In this document: positions 35,562-44,374 of the stretch, in pieces
How the letters are laid out: the number at the start of each line of letters is the position of its first letter
Position numbering within the stretch: the first letter of the stretch is position 1
NCBI GenBank assembly: GCA_002344135.1
Contig: DDTO01000004.1
Location: 172,473 to 236,472 of the forward strand
Reading direction: 5' to 3'
Source of the DNA: Chthonomonas sp. UBA2362
Lineage (GTDB): Bacteria; Armatimonadota; Fimbriimonadia; Fimbriimonadales; Fimbriimonadaceae
DNA length: 64,000 nt
Made by a program: the position numbers and the translations under genes
The notes under the pieces: generated by a model
What the model saw: only the letters and a program-made list of their open reading frames with translations
What the model was told of the DNA's origin: nothing
The model's database searches: none

Positions 35562-37218
35562 CGGCGAGGACGCGCGCGAAGTACTCCCTATAGACCCCGG
35601 CACGAAAGCGGACCGCGCCCGATGCGAGTGGGGAGACCACTCCCGCGGACGCGAGCCGACGGACGGGATCGGGGTCGGTGACGGGTTCGGAGGTGAGCAT
35701 CGCCCGTACGGCCTGCTGTAGCTCGGCATCGCGTCCGACCGACACGCCCAGCCGGCGCATGTGCTCGCCGAAGGGTCCTCCTTCACTGGCGGCGTCGTTC
35801 TCAAGATCCCAGATGGTGCCGCCCGTCTGGGCGAGCCAGTCGAAGGCCTTGCGGCAGAGGTAGGGTTGACCGCCGGTTAGCGAATGGACTTCCGCGAGGT
35901 CGTCTGCAGCCATGCGCAGGCCGTATCGCCCGGCGAGTTCGGTCACGTGTTCGAGGGTGAAGTCTTCGAGGGATAGCCGGAGCCCGACGTTGAACGGCGA
36001 CTGGTTGAGGTCCCGAATGAAGAGGTGGACCTCGGTGGAGTAGGTCAGGGCAATGGTAACGCGCGGCCACGGCGAATCCGGATCGAGCGAGCGGCGGTTG
36101 TACCACCCGCGAAGCAACCCGAAGAAATCGTCCGAGTAGGGTTGCCCGAACAGCCGATCCGCCTCGTCGAAGCCGAGGAGAACCGGACCTTCGACGCCGC
36201 TCAAAATGCGTTCGACGGCTTCGTCGAGGTTGTCGTTCGGGCCGCTCCAATCGGTCCACGCTTCACGCCACGCCGCGTCCGTGCCGAGGTCCTTGGCCAG
36301 GTGGTGGGCGATCGAGCGGTACAGGCGATCCTGGTCTTCGAGCTGGGAGCCGCTGAGGGTCTGAAAATCACAGTGCACCACGCGGCGCCCAGTGGAGCGG
36401 AAGGCTTGCATCGCCCGGGCGAGCAGGGAAGTTTTGCCGATCTGGCGGGGCCCTTGGATGAGGAGGAGACCCTCGCCGTGGGCCATGGCATAGGCCATCC
36501 GACGATCGACTTCCCGCTCGATGTAGTACTTCGATTCCAGCGGCACCGCGCCGCCGGAGAGTTCGAGTTCGGGGCGAGCCGTGACGCCTCCATCCAAGGC
36601 CGCGACGACCTGCCGGGCGAGCGCGCGCACCTCCGCCTGATCGGACCACTCGGCGGCGGGCAGGCGATCGCGCAGGAGGGGAGGACCGCCGGCCTTCCGG
36701 AGCGTGACGATCCTCAGCTCCTCTCTTGATTCCAAGGCGAGGGCGAGCTCGACTTCGGCTTGAATCGCTTCGTTGGCGGCGGCGTGCTCCGATTCGAGGA
36801 AGAGCACGGCTCGCGACTTAAGCAAGCGGCGTTCGAGCGCGCTCGTCCACCCGGCATCGGGCAGATTCTCTCGGTGGGCGATGGTGTCGAGGCCGATGCG
36901 GCGCAGTTCGGCCGAAAGAACACCCGCGAAAACCCGATCCGCGGGATCGGAGACGATGACGATCTTGCCCTCTGCGCGAGGGGGGGCCTGTCGTCCGCTC
37001 GCCCGCGGAATGGCCCGCATCGCTTCATAGGCGGCTTCGGAGGGTGTCTCTCCGTAGAGATCGTCGAGCATCTGTTCGAGTTCTTCAAACTGCTTCAGGG
37101 CCTCGGTGGACAATCCCGCCGCAGCATAGGCTTGCATCACCATCAAGTGGAGGTCTTCTCGAACGGGAGCATGCTCGAGCGCTACCAGGCCGATTCGGAC
37201 TGCCTCACGAGGAGTCAC
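35548..37218 (-). CDS. C-terminal part of a split SARP regulator: BTAD end, TIR-like domain, AAA-like NTPase
   Basis: This 556-aa frame starts at a GTG, but the part up to about residue 70 is the second half of a BTAD domain whose first half is in the overlapping upstream frame. Residues 84-175 resemble a TIR domain (K-I-V-I-V-S-D at the start, S143-E-H..E150/E155 as candidate catalytic Glu), though this is a weak visual match. From about 235 an AAA_35 NTPase follows: Walker A G256-P-R-Q-I-G-K-T-S, Walker B L-L-G-F-D351-E352-A-D, and T-G-G-Q-P-Y-L. P-F-N-V-G and T-G-G-Q-P-Y-L match the convergent WD40 gene's domain. One base removed near 37312 would fuse it to the upstream frame as one 737-aa protein. 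Confidence 0.75.
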   Translation of the reverse strand: MTPREAVRIGLVALEHAPVREDLHLMVMQAYAAAGLSTEALKQFEELEQMLDDLYGETPSEAAYEAMRAIPRASGRQAPPRAEGKIVIVSDPADRVFAGVLSAELRRIGLDTIAHRENLPDAGWTSALERRLLKSRAVLFLESEHAAANEAIQAEVELALALESREELRIVTLRKAGGPPLLRDRLPAAEWSDQAEVRALARQVVAALDGGVTARPELELSGGAVPLESKYYIEREVDRRMAYAMAHGEGLLLIQGPRQIGKTSLLARAMQAFRSTGRRVVHCDFQTLSGSQLEDQDRLYRSIAHHLAKDLGTDAAWREAWTDWSGPNDNLDEAVERILSGVEGPVLLGFDEADRLFGQPYSDDFFGLLRGWYNRRSLDPDSPWPRVTIALTYSTEVHLFIRDLNQSPFNVGLRLSLEDFTLEHVTELAGRYGLRMAADDLAEVHSLTGGQPYLCRKAFDWLAQTGGTIWDLENDAASEGGPFGEHMRRLGVSVGRDAELQQAVRAMLTSEPVTDPDPVRRLASAGVVSPLASGAVRFRAGVYREYFARVLAVIAS

Positions 37219-37762
37219 CGGAATCAGCTCTCGACAGACATCGCAAACCGTTTGGGCGTACGCCTCTTCCAGCCCCTTCCGGGCCGAAGCGAAGCTCGCC
37301 TCGTAGGCGCCAGGTCAATGGGCCGCGATAGAGATCGATCGCCTCGGTGAGAGCGGCCATCCGTGCAGCGCTGGCGACCAGTTTGGCGGCCTGAAGCAGA
37401 TATCGAAAGCGCTCGACGTCGCTATCGATCCGGTCACCTTCGACCCATACCCCTTCAGGGCTGGAGTGAAGGATCGCTCCACGCTCGCCGTCATGCTCCA
37501 TCGCCTGGCGGATGTCGGTTAGGCAGCGCCGCAGGCTCAGCTGCTGGCGGTCCCCGTCGCTGTCCGGCCAGAACATCTCGCCGAGTTCGAGACGGCTGAA
37601 CTTGCGCTTTTCGTTGAGGACGAGATGGGCGAGCAGAGCGCGGCTCGACTTCGAGCGCAGCTTAGGCAGGGGGCGGCCATTCCTCTCCCCTTCGAATGTC
37701 CCGAAGAGTCGGAACTGCCAGCGGTCTTCTCGATTTGCCAAGGAATGCTTGCCCCTCGGCAA
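37205..37762 (-). CDS. N-terminal part of the split SARP regulator: winged helix and start of BTAD
   Basis: This 185-aa frame opens with F-R-L-F-G-T-F-E-G and an OmpR-like winged helix (about 15-95; S-S-R-A-L-L-A-H-L-V-L-N, L-R-R-C-L-T-D-I-R) as in SARP/AfsR-type DNA-binding proteins. The BTAD begins (D-V-E-R-F-R-Y-L-L, L-Y-R-G-P-L), and then the frame becomes Arg/Gly-rich nonsense before stopping. In the +1 frame the text continues sensibly with G-A-Y-E-A-S-F-A-S-A-R. The start is TTG 37762; a better start is not evident. Either a natural pseudogenisation, a programmed frameshift or a sequencing error separates the two halves. Confidence 0.72.
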   Translation of the reverse strand: MPRGKHSLANREDRWQFRLFGTFEGERNGRPLPKLRSKSSRALLAHLVLNEKRKFSRLELGEMFWPDSDGDRQQLSLRRCLTDIRQAMEHDGERGAILHSSPEGVWVEGDRIDSDVERFRYLLQAAKLVASAARMAALTEAIDLYRGPLTWRLRGELRFGPEGAGRGVRPNGLRCLSRADSGDSS

Positions 37763-37842
37763 ACATGTTACATGAAGATTGTTGTGAAAGCCAACGAGTA
37801 GTCCGGAAGTCCAAGACCCAATGATAAGCCGCTACGCCGCGG

Positions 37843-37848
37843 TATAAT
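37843..37848 (+). promoter_or_regulatory. -10 box of tRNA-Leu
   Basis: TATAAT lies 10 bases before the tRNA-Leu 5' end, the expected position for a tRNA promoter. The -35 region is not close to consensus. Confidence 0.55.
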
Positions 37849-37858
37849 GCTCGTTCAC

Positions 37859-37944
37859 GCGCGGGTGGTGAAATTGGTAGACACGCTACCTTGAGGTGGT
37901 AGTGCTCACAAGGCGTGAAGGTTCGAGTCCTTTCCCGCGCACCA
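37859..37944 (+). tRNA. tRNA-Leu (GAG)
   Basis: A class II tRNA: acceptor GCGCGGG/CCCGCGC, anticodon loop TTGAGGT between CTACC and GGTAG giving anticodon GAG, long variable arm, T-loop TTCGAGT, encoded CCA with discriminator A. All stems pair. Confidence 0.95.
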
Positions 37945-37994
37945 GGTTTGAATTCGGCGAGGGCGGCACCATCGAGGCGCCGCCCTCGCTGTTT

Positions 37995-39413
37995 TTACTC
38001 CTGGCCCCAGGCGGTGATCCAGCTTCCGATCTGCTGGAAGGCCGAGGGGGCGGTGTGGAGCTCGGTGTGGTCGAGCGGCAGGGTCGGTCCCGGCTGCCAG
38101 ATCGAGCTCTGCTGGGCGAGGACGCCGCTTTGAGCGGAGAACTCGGCGACGAGGCCGTCGTTGACCGTGCCCGAGCCGACGCTGAGGGTGTAGAGGCCGT
38201 TGATGATCTCTCCCTCGGGGATGATGCCCTTGTAGAGGTCCTTGTAGTCGCTGCCCGAGAGGGTGAAGTAGCTGGCGGTGTCGTAGTCGGGGCCTTGGCT
38301 GGTGGTGTTGAGGTCGGTCAGGAAGCTGGTCAGCGGCGCGCCGCCCTCGCCATCGGTGGCCAGGTCCTTGATGCAGTAGTACGAATCGCCGCCGAAGATC
38401 CAGGTGAGGGTCTGCATGAACGGGATGTTGGCGAACGGCACCCCGGCATGAGGACCGCCGAGGCTTACGTAGTGGTGGATCCACTGTCCCAGGCGGTTGG
38501 ACCCGAGCGACGGAGTCTCCATCGCGTAGCGCGAAACGAGGTTCCCCATGCTGTGGGCGAAGAGGTCCGCCGAGCCGGCGTTCCGAATCAGCGGAGCGAG
38601 CATGCCCGCGCAAGCCTGGCCGATGTTCGCCAGCGGATTGTTCGAGGAGTACTGGAAGCCGATCACGGCATCGTAGTAAGGCGTCGTGTCCCCCGGCAGA
38701 CGGTATCCGGCGAGGAACTGGCCGAGCGACTGGAGGTCCGAGAGGCTCGAGTCGATGCCGTGGACGACGATGGCCACCTTCAGCCCGGCGAGGTTGGGCG
38801 GCACCCCCTGGAACTGCCCGTTCGAGAAGCCGTAGACCGCGGTCTCCAGCGGCGGGATGCCGCGAGTGGCGGTCCTGCTGGCGGTAAAGACGATGAGCTC
38901 TTCCTGCGCGCCGGTTCCGGGTGTCGTCGTCTGGAGTTCGCGCAGGCGTCTGGAGTCGAGATTCGCGGAGAGATAGGTGCCGTCGGGCGAGAGTCGCGAC
39001 TCGAGAGCGTAGATCTCGCGGTTTCGGTTCTGCACGGCGAGCATGGTCCCTTCCGCGTCGTGAGGACCGGGGAACGGCATCTCGATGACGATGGACCGAC
39101 CACCGCGGACCGACTCGGGATCGATGAACAGCTTGACGCCCTGGGTATGCACCGCCCAGCCGTCGGCGCCGATCATGCCGAACTGGCTTTCATAGATTTC
39201 GACCTTGACGCTAGTCGCGGCGAGTAGGGCGTTTGGCCCCGCCACGACGCGAACGCGATCGCGCGTGGATTCGATGGTGCCGCCGCCGGGGCCGATGGTG
39301 CGCGACTGTGAGAAGACGAGGCCGGATGGCAAAACTTGGCGCGGCCCGCCGCCGCACCCGATCAGCGCCGCGGCCACTGCCGCCAGAAGAGACGAAAACA
39401 AAACTGACTTCAT
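37995..39413 (-). CDS. Lipoprotein with alpha/beta-hydrolase (lipase/esterase-like) domain
   Basis: This 472-aa protein starts at the second ATG (39413), as GAGG is well spaced for it but not for the first. The signal ends in the lipobox A-L-I-G-C20. A beta-rich N-terminal region (about 30-190) precedes the hydrolase domain, where V-V-H-G-I-D is the oxyanion-hole strand. The nucleophile elbow is A-H-S-M-G-N, and L-D-H-T-E-L-H is a candidate catalytic His. This arrangement is typical of lipases or depolymerases acting outside the cell. The substrate is unknown. It neighbours GH4 upstream on the same strand with an 84-base gap. Confidence 0.75.
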   Translation of the reverse strand: MKSVLFSSLLAAVAAALIGCGGGPRQVLPSGLVFSQSRTIGPGGGTIESTRDRVRVVAGPNALLAATSVKVEIYESQFGMIGADGWAVHTQGVKLFIDPESVRGGRSIVIEMPFPGPHDAEGTMLAVQNRNREIYALESRLSPDGTYLSANLDSRRLRELQTTTPGTGAQEELIVFTASRTATRGIPPLETAVYGFSNGQFQGVPPNLAGLKVAIVVHGIDSSLSDLQSLGQFLAGYRLPGDTTPYYDAVIGFQYSSNNPLANIGQACAGMLAPLIRNAGSADLFAHSMGNLVSRYAMETPSLGSNRLGQWIHHYVSLGGPHAGVPFANIPFMQTLTWIFGGDSYYCIKDLATDGEGGAPLTSFLTDLNTTSQGPDYDTASYFTLSGSDYKDLYKGIIPEGEIINGLYTLSVGSGTVNDGLVAEFSAQSGVLAQQSSIWQPGPTLPLDHTELHTAPSAFQQIGSWITAWGQE

Positions 39414-39497
39414 GGACATATCCTCGGTGGCGAGCGTACCCGCCCGAAGCAGAAAACGCCGGACGCCCGCGCGGCGTCGCGGTTTGTAGCGCGAGCC

Positions 39498-40865
39498 TCA
39501 GCGATACCCGGCCAGGAACTCGGCTTCGGCCTCGAACATCCGCTGGGTCATCTCCTCGATCTCGGCCGGGCAGCAGACGGCGCTGGTGAGGGGATCGAGC
39601 ATCAGGGCCTGGGCAGCGAGTCGCTTGGAGCGCTCGATGCAGGCGTCGGCGGCGAGGTCGAACATCCTCATGTTGGCGTCGCAGTGGGCGGCCATCGGCT
39701 TGGGAAGGCGGCCGAAGCGGGTGGGCGTGATGCCGTTCCTGTCGACGAGGCAGGCGACCTCGACGCACCCGTCGTGGGGCAGGTTCTCGATGAGGCCGCC
39801 CTCGTTCGAGACGTTGCCGTGGATGACGATCGGCACGTTCTTCTCGATGGCCTCGATGATCCAAGCGCCGTACTCGAGGGAGCGCTCCACCGGGATGGGC
39901 TCTTCGCCGGCGATCTGTCGCTGTCGGCGCTCGTCCTGGTCCTTCCGCCAAGTGGGCCAGTTGGCGGCGTAGAATCCCTCCTCGCCACGGTATCCGGTGT
40001 CGGTGTATTTTTCGAGGAGGTCCGGACGCTTGCGGTAATAGGGAAGATATTCGCTGAGGTGCCCGCTGGACTCGGTGACGAACGCCCCGAAATGGAGCAT
40101 CACGTCGGTGCGGACGGGCTCCGCCATCGCGAACTCGCTCTGCCGGTCGCGGGCTTTCTCGAAGAGCAGCGGGTAAAGGGACCCGGATGGGCTATCGAAC
40201 TCGGTAAACCAGGCGAGATGATTGATGCCGGCGCATTTCCAGCGAACCTCTTCGTAGGGCACGTCGGCGACCCTGGCGAGCATTCTGGACGTGCCCTGGA
40301 CGGAGTGGCAGAGCCCGACGACCTGCATCGAGGAAGTTCTCGAAGCGGCGAGGCACATCATGTTCATCGGGTTCGTGTAGTTCAGAACGACCGCTTTCGG
40401 GCACTGGGCCTCGCAGTCTCGGAGGATGTCCAGCCAAACCGGAATCGTACGCAGCCCCTTGAAGAGGCCGCCCGGTCCGATGGTGTCGCCGATGTTCTGG
40501 CTGACTCCGTATTCGAGCGGGAGGTCGTTGTCGATGCGGACGCAGGCGAGGCCGCTCACCTCGATGCAGTTGATCAGGTAGTCCGAGCCGGCGAGCAGTT
40601 CGAGGCGATCGGTGCTCGATCGGACGATCCAGCGACCGTCGGCGCCCGCCTCGGCGACGATCTTGTCCATCAGCCGATGCGTGAGAGCGAGCCGCTCGGC
40701 ATCGATGTCGACGAGACGCAGTTCGCCGCCGGGGGAGCCCGGAATGAGGACGACGTCTTTGAGGATCGAGTTGGTGAAGAAGCTGCCCGCGCCGATCATC
40801 GTCACGTTGATCTTGCGCGGCAACTCGCCCGGGAGGCCGTTAGCGTTGAGGGTGTCGGTGCTCAT
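39498..40865 (-). CDS. Family 4 glycoside hydrolase (alpha-galactosidase/6-phospho-glycosidase type)
   Basis: This 455-aa protein belongs to the NAD- and Mn-dependent GH4 family. The Rossmann motif is M-I-G-A-G-S-F; the metal-site Cys is in C-H-S-V-Q-G and the His in G-I-N-H-L-A-W-F. N-Y-T-N-P-M-N is the classic GH4 block. No signal peptide is present, so it acts in the cytoplasm on an imported sugar. The presence of C-H-S rather than C-N-x fits the alpha-galactosidase/alpha-glucuronidase side of the family rather than the phospho-glycosidases, but this is not certain. The ATG at 40865 has AAAGGA upstream; 6 upstream codons are open. Confidence 0.9.
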   Translation of the reverse strand: MSTDTLNANGLPGELPRKINVTMIGAGSFFTNSILKDVVLIPGSPGGELRLVDIDAERLALTHRLMDKIVAEAGADGRWIVRSSTDRLELLAGSDYLINCIEVSGLACVRIDNDLPLEYGVSQNIGDTIGPGGLFKGLRTIPVWLDILRDCEAQCPKAVVLNYTNPMNMMCLAASRTSSMQVVGLCHSVQGTSRMLARVADVPYEEVRWKCAGINHLAWFTEFDSPSGSLYPLLFEKARDRQSEFAMAEPVRTDVMLHFGAFVTESSGHLSEYLPYYRKRPDLLEKYTDTGYRGEEGFYAANWPTWRKDQDERRQRQIAGEEPIPVERSLEYGAWIIEAIEKNVPIVIHGNVSNEGGLIENLPHDGCVEVACLVDRNGITPTRFGRLPKPMAAHCDANMRMFDLAADACIERSKRLAAQALMLDPLTSAVCCPAEIEEMTQRMFEAEAEFLAGYR

Positions 40866-40962
40866 TTGATGTCCTTTTGTCAAGAAGTCCGGTGCGATGG
40901 ATCGATGTCGTGGGTTAAGATAGTGTGGGATGGGGCGGCTTCACCAAGCCCCAGCGGGCGGC

Positions 40963-41412
40963 ATGAACACCAAGATCGTATTGCTCATCGAGGACAACCC
41001 CAGCGACGAGCGTTTGACGCTACGGGCGCTGCGGAAGAACAATATCATGAACGAGGTCGTCGTCGCCTACGACGGCCAGGAGGGATTGGACTTCCTCTTC
41101 GGGGAAGGGAAGTTCGAGGACCGAAAGGGATCGGAGCCACCCGCCCTGATCATCTTGGACTTGAAGCTGCCGAAGGTCAGCGGCGTCGAGGTTCTACGCC
41201 GGATCCGCGAGGACGATCGGACTCGGCGTCTGCCGGTCGTGGTCCTGACGTCTTCGGACGACGATTCGGAGGTGAACACTTGCTACGAGCTCGGCGCAAA
41301 CAGTTACGTGCGTAAGCCGACGGACAGCGCCGCCTTTGCCGACATGATCCTGAGCCTGGGGATGTACTGGCTGCTGCTGAACGTACCGCCGCCGGTCATG
41401 GTCCGGCGCTAG
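40963..41412 (+). CDS. Single-domain response regulator (CheY/Rcp1-like)
   Basis: This 149-aa receiver domain has the acidic pair E10-D11, the phosphoacceptor D66 in I-L-D-L-K-L-P and the Lys in Y-V-R-K-P. The end has no output domain. The R-A-L-R-K-N-N and D-F-L-F-G-E-G-K-F motifs are typical of the Rcp1 type, paired with phytochrome-like or hybrid kinases. No kinase is adjacent. The frame is open 11 codons further upstream; the start at 40963 fits the family. Its last 4 bases overlap the end of the convergent pstB. Confidence 0.92.
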   Translation: MNTKIVLLIEDNPSDERLTLRALRKNNIMNEVVVAYDGQEGLDFLFGEGKFEDRKGSEPPALIILDLKLPKVSGVEVLRRIREDDRTRRLPVVVLTSSDDDSEVNTCYELGANSYVRKPTDSAAFADMILSLGMYWLLLNVPPPVMVRR

Positions 41413-42239
41413 CCGAACCGGCCAGAGATGTAATCCTCGGTCTCTTTGACCGCGGGGAACTGGAAGATCTGATCGGTGGTTCCGAACTCGACGAGCCGCC
41501 CCATCATGAAGAAGCCGGTGTAGTCGCTGGCGCGCTGGGCCTGCTGCATGTTGTGGGTGACCATCACGATCGTGTACTGCGTCTTGAGTTCGTCGATCAG
41601 ATCCTCGATGGCCGAGGTTGCGATCGGGTCGAGCGCCGAGCAGGGCTCGTCCATTAGGACGACCGTCGGATCGACGGCGAGGGTGCGGGCAATGCAAAGA
41701 CGCTGCTGCTGTCCGCCAGAGAGCGCGAGGGCGCTTTGGTGGAGCTTGTCCTTCACTTCGTTCCACAGGTAAGCCCTGGTCAGACAGCGCTCGACGATCG
41801 CTTGAAGGTCGGCCTTTTTCCGGACCCCATGGATCCGAGGTCCGTAGGCGATGTTGTCGAAGATCGACATCGGGAAGGGGTTCGGCTTTTGGAACACCAT
41901 GCCGACGTGCTTGCGCAACTCGACGGGATCGACTCCCGGTCCGTAGATGTCCTCGCCTTGGAGGAGGATGCGGCCGGTGTGAGAAGTGCCGTCGATGAGG
42001 TCGTTCATCCGGTTGAGGCATCGAAGGAAGGTCGACTTGCCGCAGCCGGACGGGCCGATCAGAGCCGTGACGCAGCGCTCGCGGACGTCGATGGACACGT
42101 CTCTGAGTGCCTGGAACTTGCCGTAGAAGAAGTTCAGTCCTTGGGCGGAGATGAGGGGGCCGGCGTTCGCGACTTGGGGCGCGATGGCGGGCGACGGCGC
42201 TTCGGGCTCCTTAGTCGGCACCATTTCCGCCATGGCCAC
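41409..42239 (-). CDS. pstB: Phosphate ABC transporter ATP-binding protein PstB
   Basis: This 276-aa ATPase drives phosphate uptake. Walker A is G-P-S-G-C-G-K-S-T, then Q-K-P-N-P-F-P-M-S, which is PstB-specific, the signature L-S-G-G-Q-Q-Q-R, and Walker B V-L-M-D-E-P-C-S-A-L-D. The N-terminus has about 30 Ala/Pro-rich residues more than usual. The start is GTG 42239 or ATG 42233. A TAGACT box 6 bases before the GTG and a Pho-box-like direct repeat just upstream suggest phosphate-starvation control and a leaderless message. No pstS, pstC, pstA or phoU is adjacent. Confidence 0.94.
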   Translation of the reverse strand: MAMAEMVPTKEPEAPSPAIAPQVANAGPLISAQGLNFFYGKFQALRDVSIDVRERCVTALIGPSGCGKSTFLRCLNRMNDLIDGTSHTGRILLQGEDIYGPGVDPVELRKHVGMVFQKPNPFPMSIFDNIAYGPRIHGVRKKADLQAIVERCLTRAYLWNEVKDKLHQSALALSGGQQQRLCIARTLAVDPTVVLMDEPCSALDPIATSAIEDLIDELKTQYTIVMVTHNMQQAQRASDYTGFFMMGRLVEFGTTDQIFQFPAVKETEDYISGRFG

Positions 42240-42245
42240 GCCCGC

Positions 42246-42251
42246 AGTCTA
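42246..42251 (-). promoter_or_regulatory. Candidate -10 box of pstB
   Basis: On the minus strand TAGACT ends 6 bases before the GTG start of pstB; the same hexamer lies 7 bases before the GT9 gene start. Confidence 0.45.
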
Positions 42252-42256
42252 GCGGA

Positions 42257-42277
42257 GAAATGTTAAGAAATGTTTAA
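42257..42277 (-). promoter_or_regulatory. Candidate Pho box (direct repeat) upstream of pstB
   Basis: Read on the minus strand, TTAAACATTTC and TTAACATTTC occur back to back, so the TTAACA-like core recurs every 10-11 bases. This matches the direct-repeat style bound by PhoP/PhoB-type regulators (TTAACA spacing about 11 in Bacillus). It starts 6 bases upstream of the pstB -10 box, near the -35 position, where an activator would contact polymerase. Confidence 0.5.
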
Positions 42278-42281
42278 CGGA

Positions 42282-44336
42282 CTAGGCCGCCTTGACTTGA
42301 CCGACGAACTCCACCTCCGCGCGGGCGGCGACCTCGTTGTAGGCCATCACGTGGAGGGCTGGGAGGTAGCGTTCGAGAAGCCGCCGAACAGGGAGGCGCA
42401 ACTGGCTGGAACACAGGAGCACAGGAGTGAGGCCCTGCGCCATCGCTCGCTCGCCTTCTTCCTTGAGCGCGCCGATGATCTGCTGCTGCTCGACGGGCTC
42501 CAGGGCAAGGACCAGGCCGCCCGCGGTCTGTTGGAGAGCTTCGGTCAGCGTGCGTTCTAGAGTCGATTCGAGCGTGATGCAGTACAGCTTGTTCTCGTGG
42601 TCGACGTATTGACGGGTGATTGTCCGCGCGATCGCCGAACGGACGAGTTCACCGAGTTGGTCGGGGTCCTTGACCCGGCTTCCATAGTCGGCCATTGTCT
42701 CGAGGACGGTGACCATGTCGCGGATGGGAACCCGCTCGCGGAGCAGGTGCTGGAGCACCTTCTGCACTTCGCCGACGGAAAAGAGTGCGGGGACCGCTTC
42801 ATCGACGACCTGCTGATTCAGTTGCTTGGCATGATCGATAAGGGTGGCCACGTCCTGCCGACTGAGGAGTTCGGGAGCGTGGGACTTGACCACCTCGCTC
42901 AGGTGAGTCGCGATGACCGCGCTTGGCTCGACGACCGTGTACCCGCTCCTCTCGGCTTGCTCGCGCAGCGCAGGTTCGACCCAGGTCGCCTCGAGGCCGA
43001 AGACCGGTTCGGTGGTGCGTACTCCGACGACCGGCGCCATGGCCTGGCCGCTGTTGATGGCCATGAGGAGTCCCGGTTCGGCACTCCCTCGCGCCACCTC
43101 CTCGCCACGGACCTTTAGCACGTACTCGTTGGACTGCAGGGCGACGCTGTCGCGAATGCGGACGCTCGGCATGACGAAACCGAGCTCGAGGGCGATCTGC
43201 CGCCGCGTGGCGGTCACTCGATCCGGCAAATCCCCGCCGGCCCTGGCGTCCGCGAGGCGCGTCAGGCCGTAGCCGATCTCGATTTCGAGTGGATCGACGC
43301 CCAGGAGGGGGAGAACGGCTTCGGGTCCGGTCGGGTGTGCGCCCTTCGGTTCCTCCTTGGTCGAGGGCAAGGATTCCATCATCGCCCTCTGTCGGCCGAC
43401 GTAGCGGTAAACGCCGAAGAGAACGCCGGCTACCCCGAGGAAGACCATCGCGGGGAATCCGGGCACGAAGGCGAAGACGGCCAGGGCCGCCGCCGCGGTT
43501 CCTATTGCCTTGGGTTGGCCGAGTACCTGATCGATGACCGCGCCACCCATGCTGCGCTCTTGACCCGCACGGGTGACGAGCAAGCCGCTCGCGGTCGAAA
43601 TCAGGAGCGCTGGAACCTGGGCGACGAGGCCTTCGCCGACGGAAAGAAGGCTATACGTCTTCAGGATCGTCATCGCGTCCCCGCCGCCGCGCATGAAACC
43701 GACCACGAAGCCGCCGATGATGTTGACGGCGATGATGAGGATGGCGGCGATCGCGTCGCCCTTGACGAACTTGGAGGCACCATCCATCGCGCCGTAGAAA
43801 TCGGCTTCTTGCTTGACGGCCTTGCGGCGCTCCCGTGCCTGGTCCTCGTCGATCAACCCGGCCGCGAGGTCGGCGTCGATCGCCATTTGCTTACCGGGCA
43901 TGGCATCGAGGGTAAATCGTGCGACGACCTCTGACACTCGCCCCGCGCCGTTCGTTATGACGATGAATTGGATGATCACGAGGATCAGAAAGGCGACGAA
44001 TCCGACCACCGGGTCGCCTCCCATCACGAAGTTGCCGAAGGTCTCGATGACGTGACCGGCCGCGCCGGTACCCAGGATCAGCTTGGTGGCGGCGACACTG
44101 AGAGCAAGGCGAAAGAGGGTCGTGATGAGCAGGAGGCTAGGGAAGACGGAGAACTGCAGAGGGTCGCTCGCGTTGACCGACATCAAGAGGATCATCACCG
44201 ACGCGGCGATGGCGATCACGAGTCCGGTGTCCAGTGCCCAGTGGGGCAATGGCAGGATGAGCATGGCCACGACGACCAATAGCCCGAAGCCGAGCAAGAG
44301 ATCGGTGTGCTTGAGGATCTTCTGCAGAGTCGTCAT
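42282..44336 (-). CDS. flhA: Flagellar biosynthesis protein FlhA
   Basis: This 684-aa protein of the flagellar type III export gate has eight N-terminal membrane helices. The conserved FHIPEP cytoplasmic loop is present (G-R-V-S-E-V-V-A-R-F-T-L-D-A-M-P-G-K-Q-M-A-I-D-A-D), followed by the soluble C-terminal domain from about 350 that binds chaperones. Length is normal. No other flagellar gene is in the window: the neighbours are pstB and a serine protease gene, so flhA is detached from its usual cluster. The 42 bases between it and pstB hold the pstB promoter. Confidence 0.95.
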   Translation of the reverse strand: MTTLQKILKHTDLLLGFGLLVVVAMLILPLPHWALDTGLVIAIAASVMILLMSVNASDPLQFSVFPSLLLITTLFRLALSVAATKLILGTGAAGHVIETFGNFVMGGDPVVGFVAFLILVIIQFIVITNGAGRVSEVVARFTLDAMPGKQMAIDADLAAGLIDEDQARERRKAVKQEADFYGAMDGASKFVKGDAIAAILIIAVNIIGGFVVGFMRGGGDAMTILKTYSLLSVGEGLVAQVPALLISTASGLLVTRAGQERSMGGAVIDQVLGQPKAIGTAAAALAVFAFVPGFPAMVFLGVAGVLFGVYRYVGRQRAMMESLPSTKEEPKGAHPTGPEAVLPLLGVDPLEIEIGYGLTRLADARAGGDLPDRVTATRRQIALELGFVMPSVRIRDSVALQSNEYVLKVRGEEVARGSAEPGLLMAINSGQAMAPVVGVRTTEPVFGLEATWVEPALREQAERSGYTVVEPSAVIATHLSEVVKSHAPELLSRQDVATLIDHAKQLNQQVVDEAVPALFSVGEVQKVLQHLLRERVPIRDMVTVLETMADYGSRVKDPDQLGELVRSAIARTITRQYVDHENKLYCITLESTLERTLTEALQQTAGGLVLALEPVEQQQIIGALKEEGERAMAQGLTPVLLCSSQLRLPVRRLLERYLPALHVMAYNEVAARAEVEFVGQVKAA

Positions 44337-44374
44337 CGCGATAGGCGCACGGATGGCCCATCGGGATGATCGGC

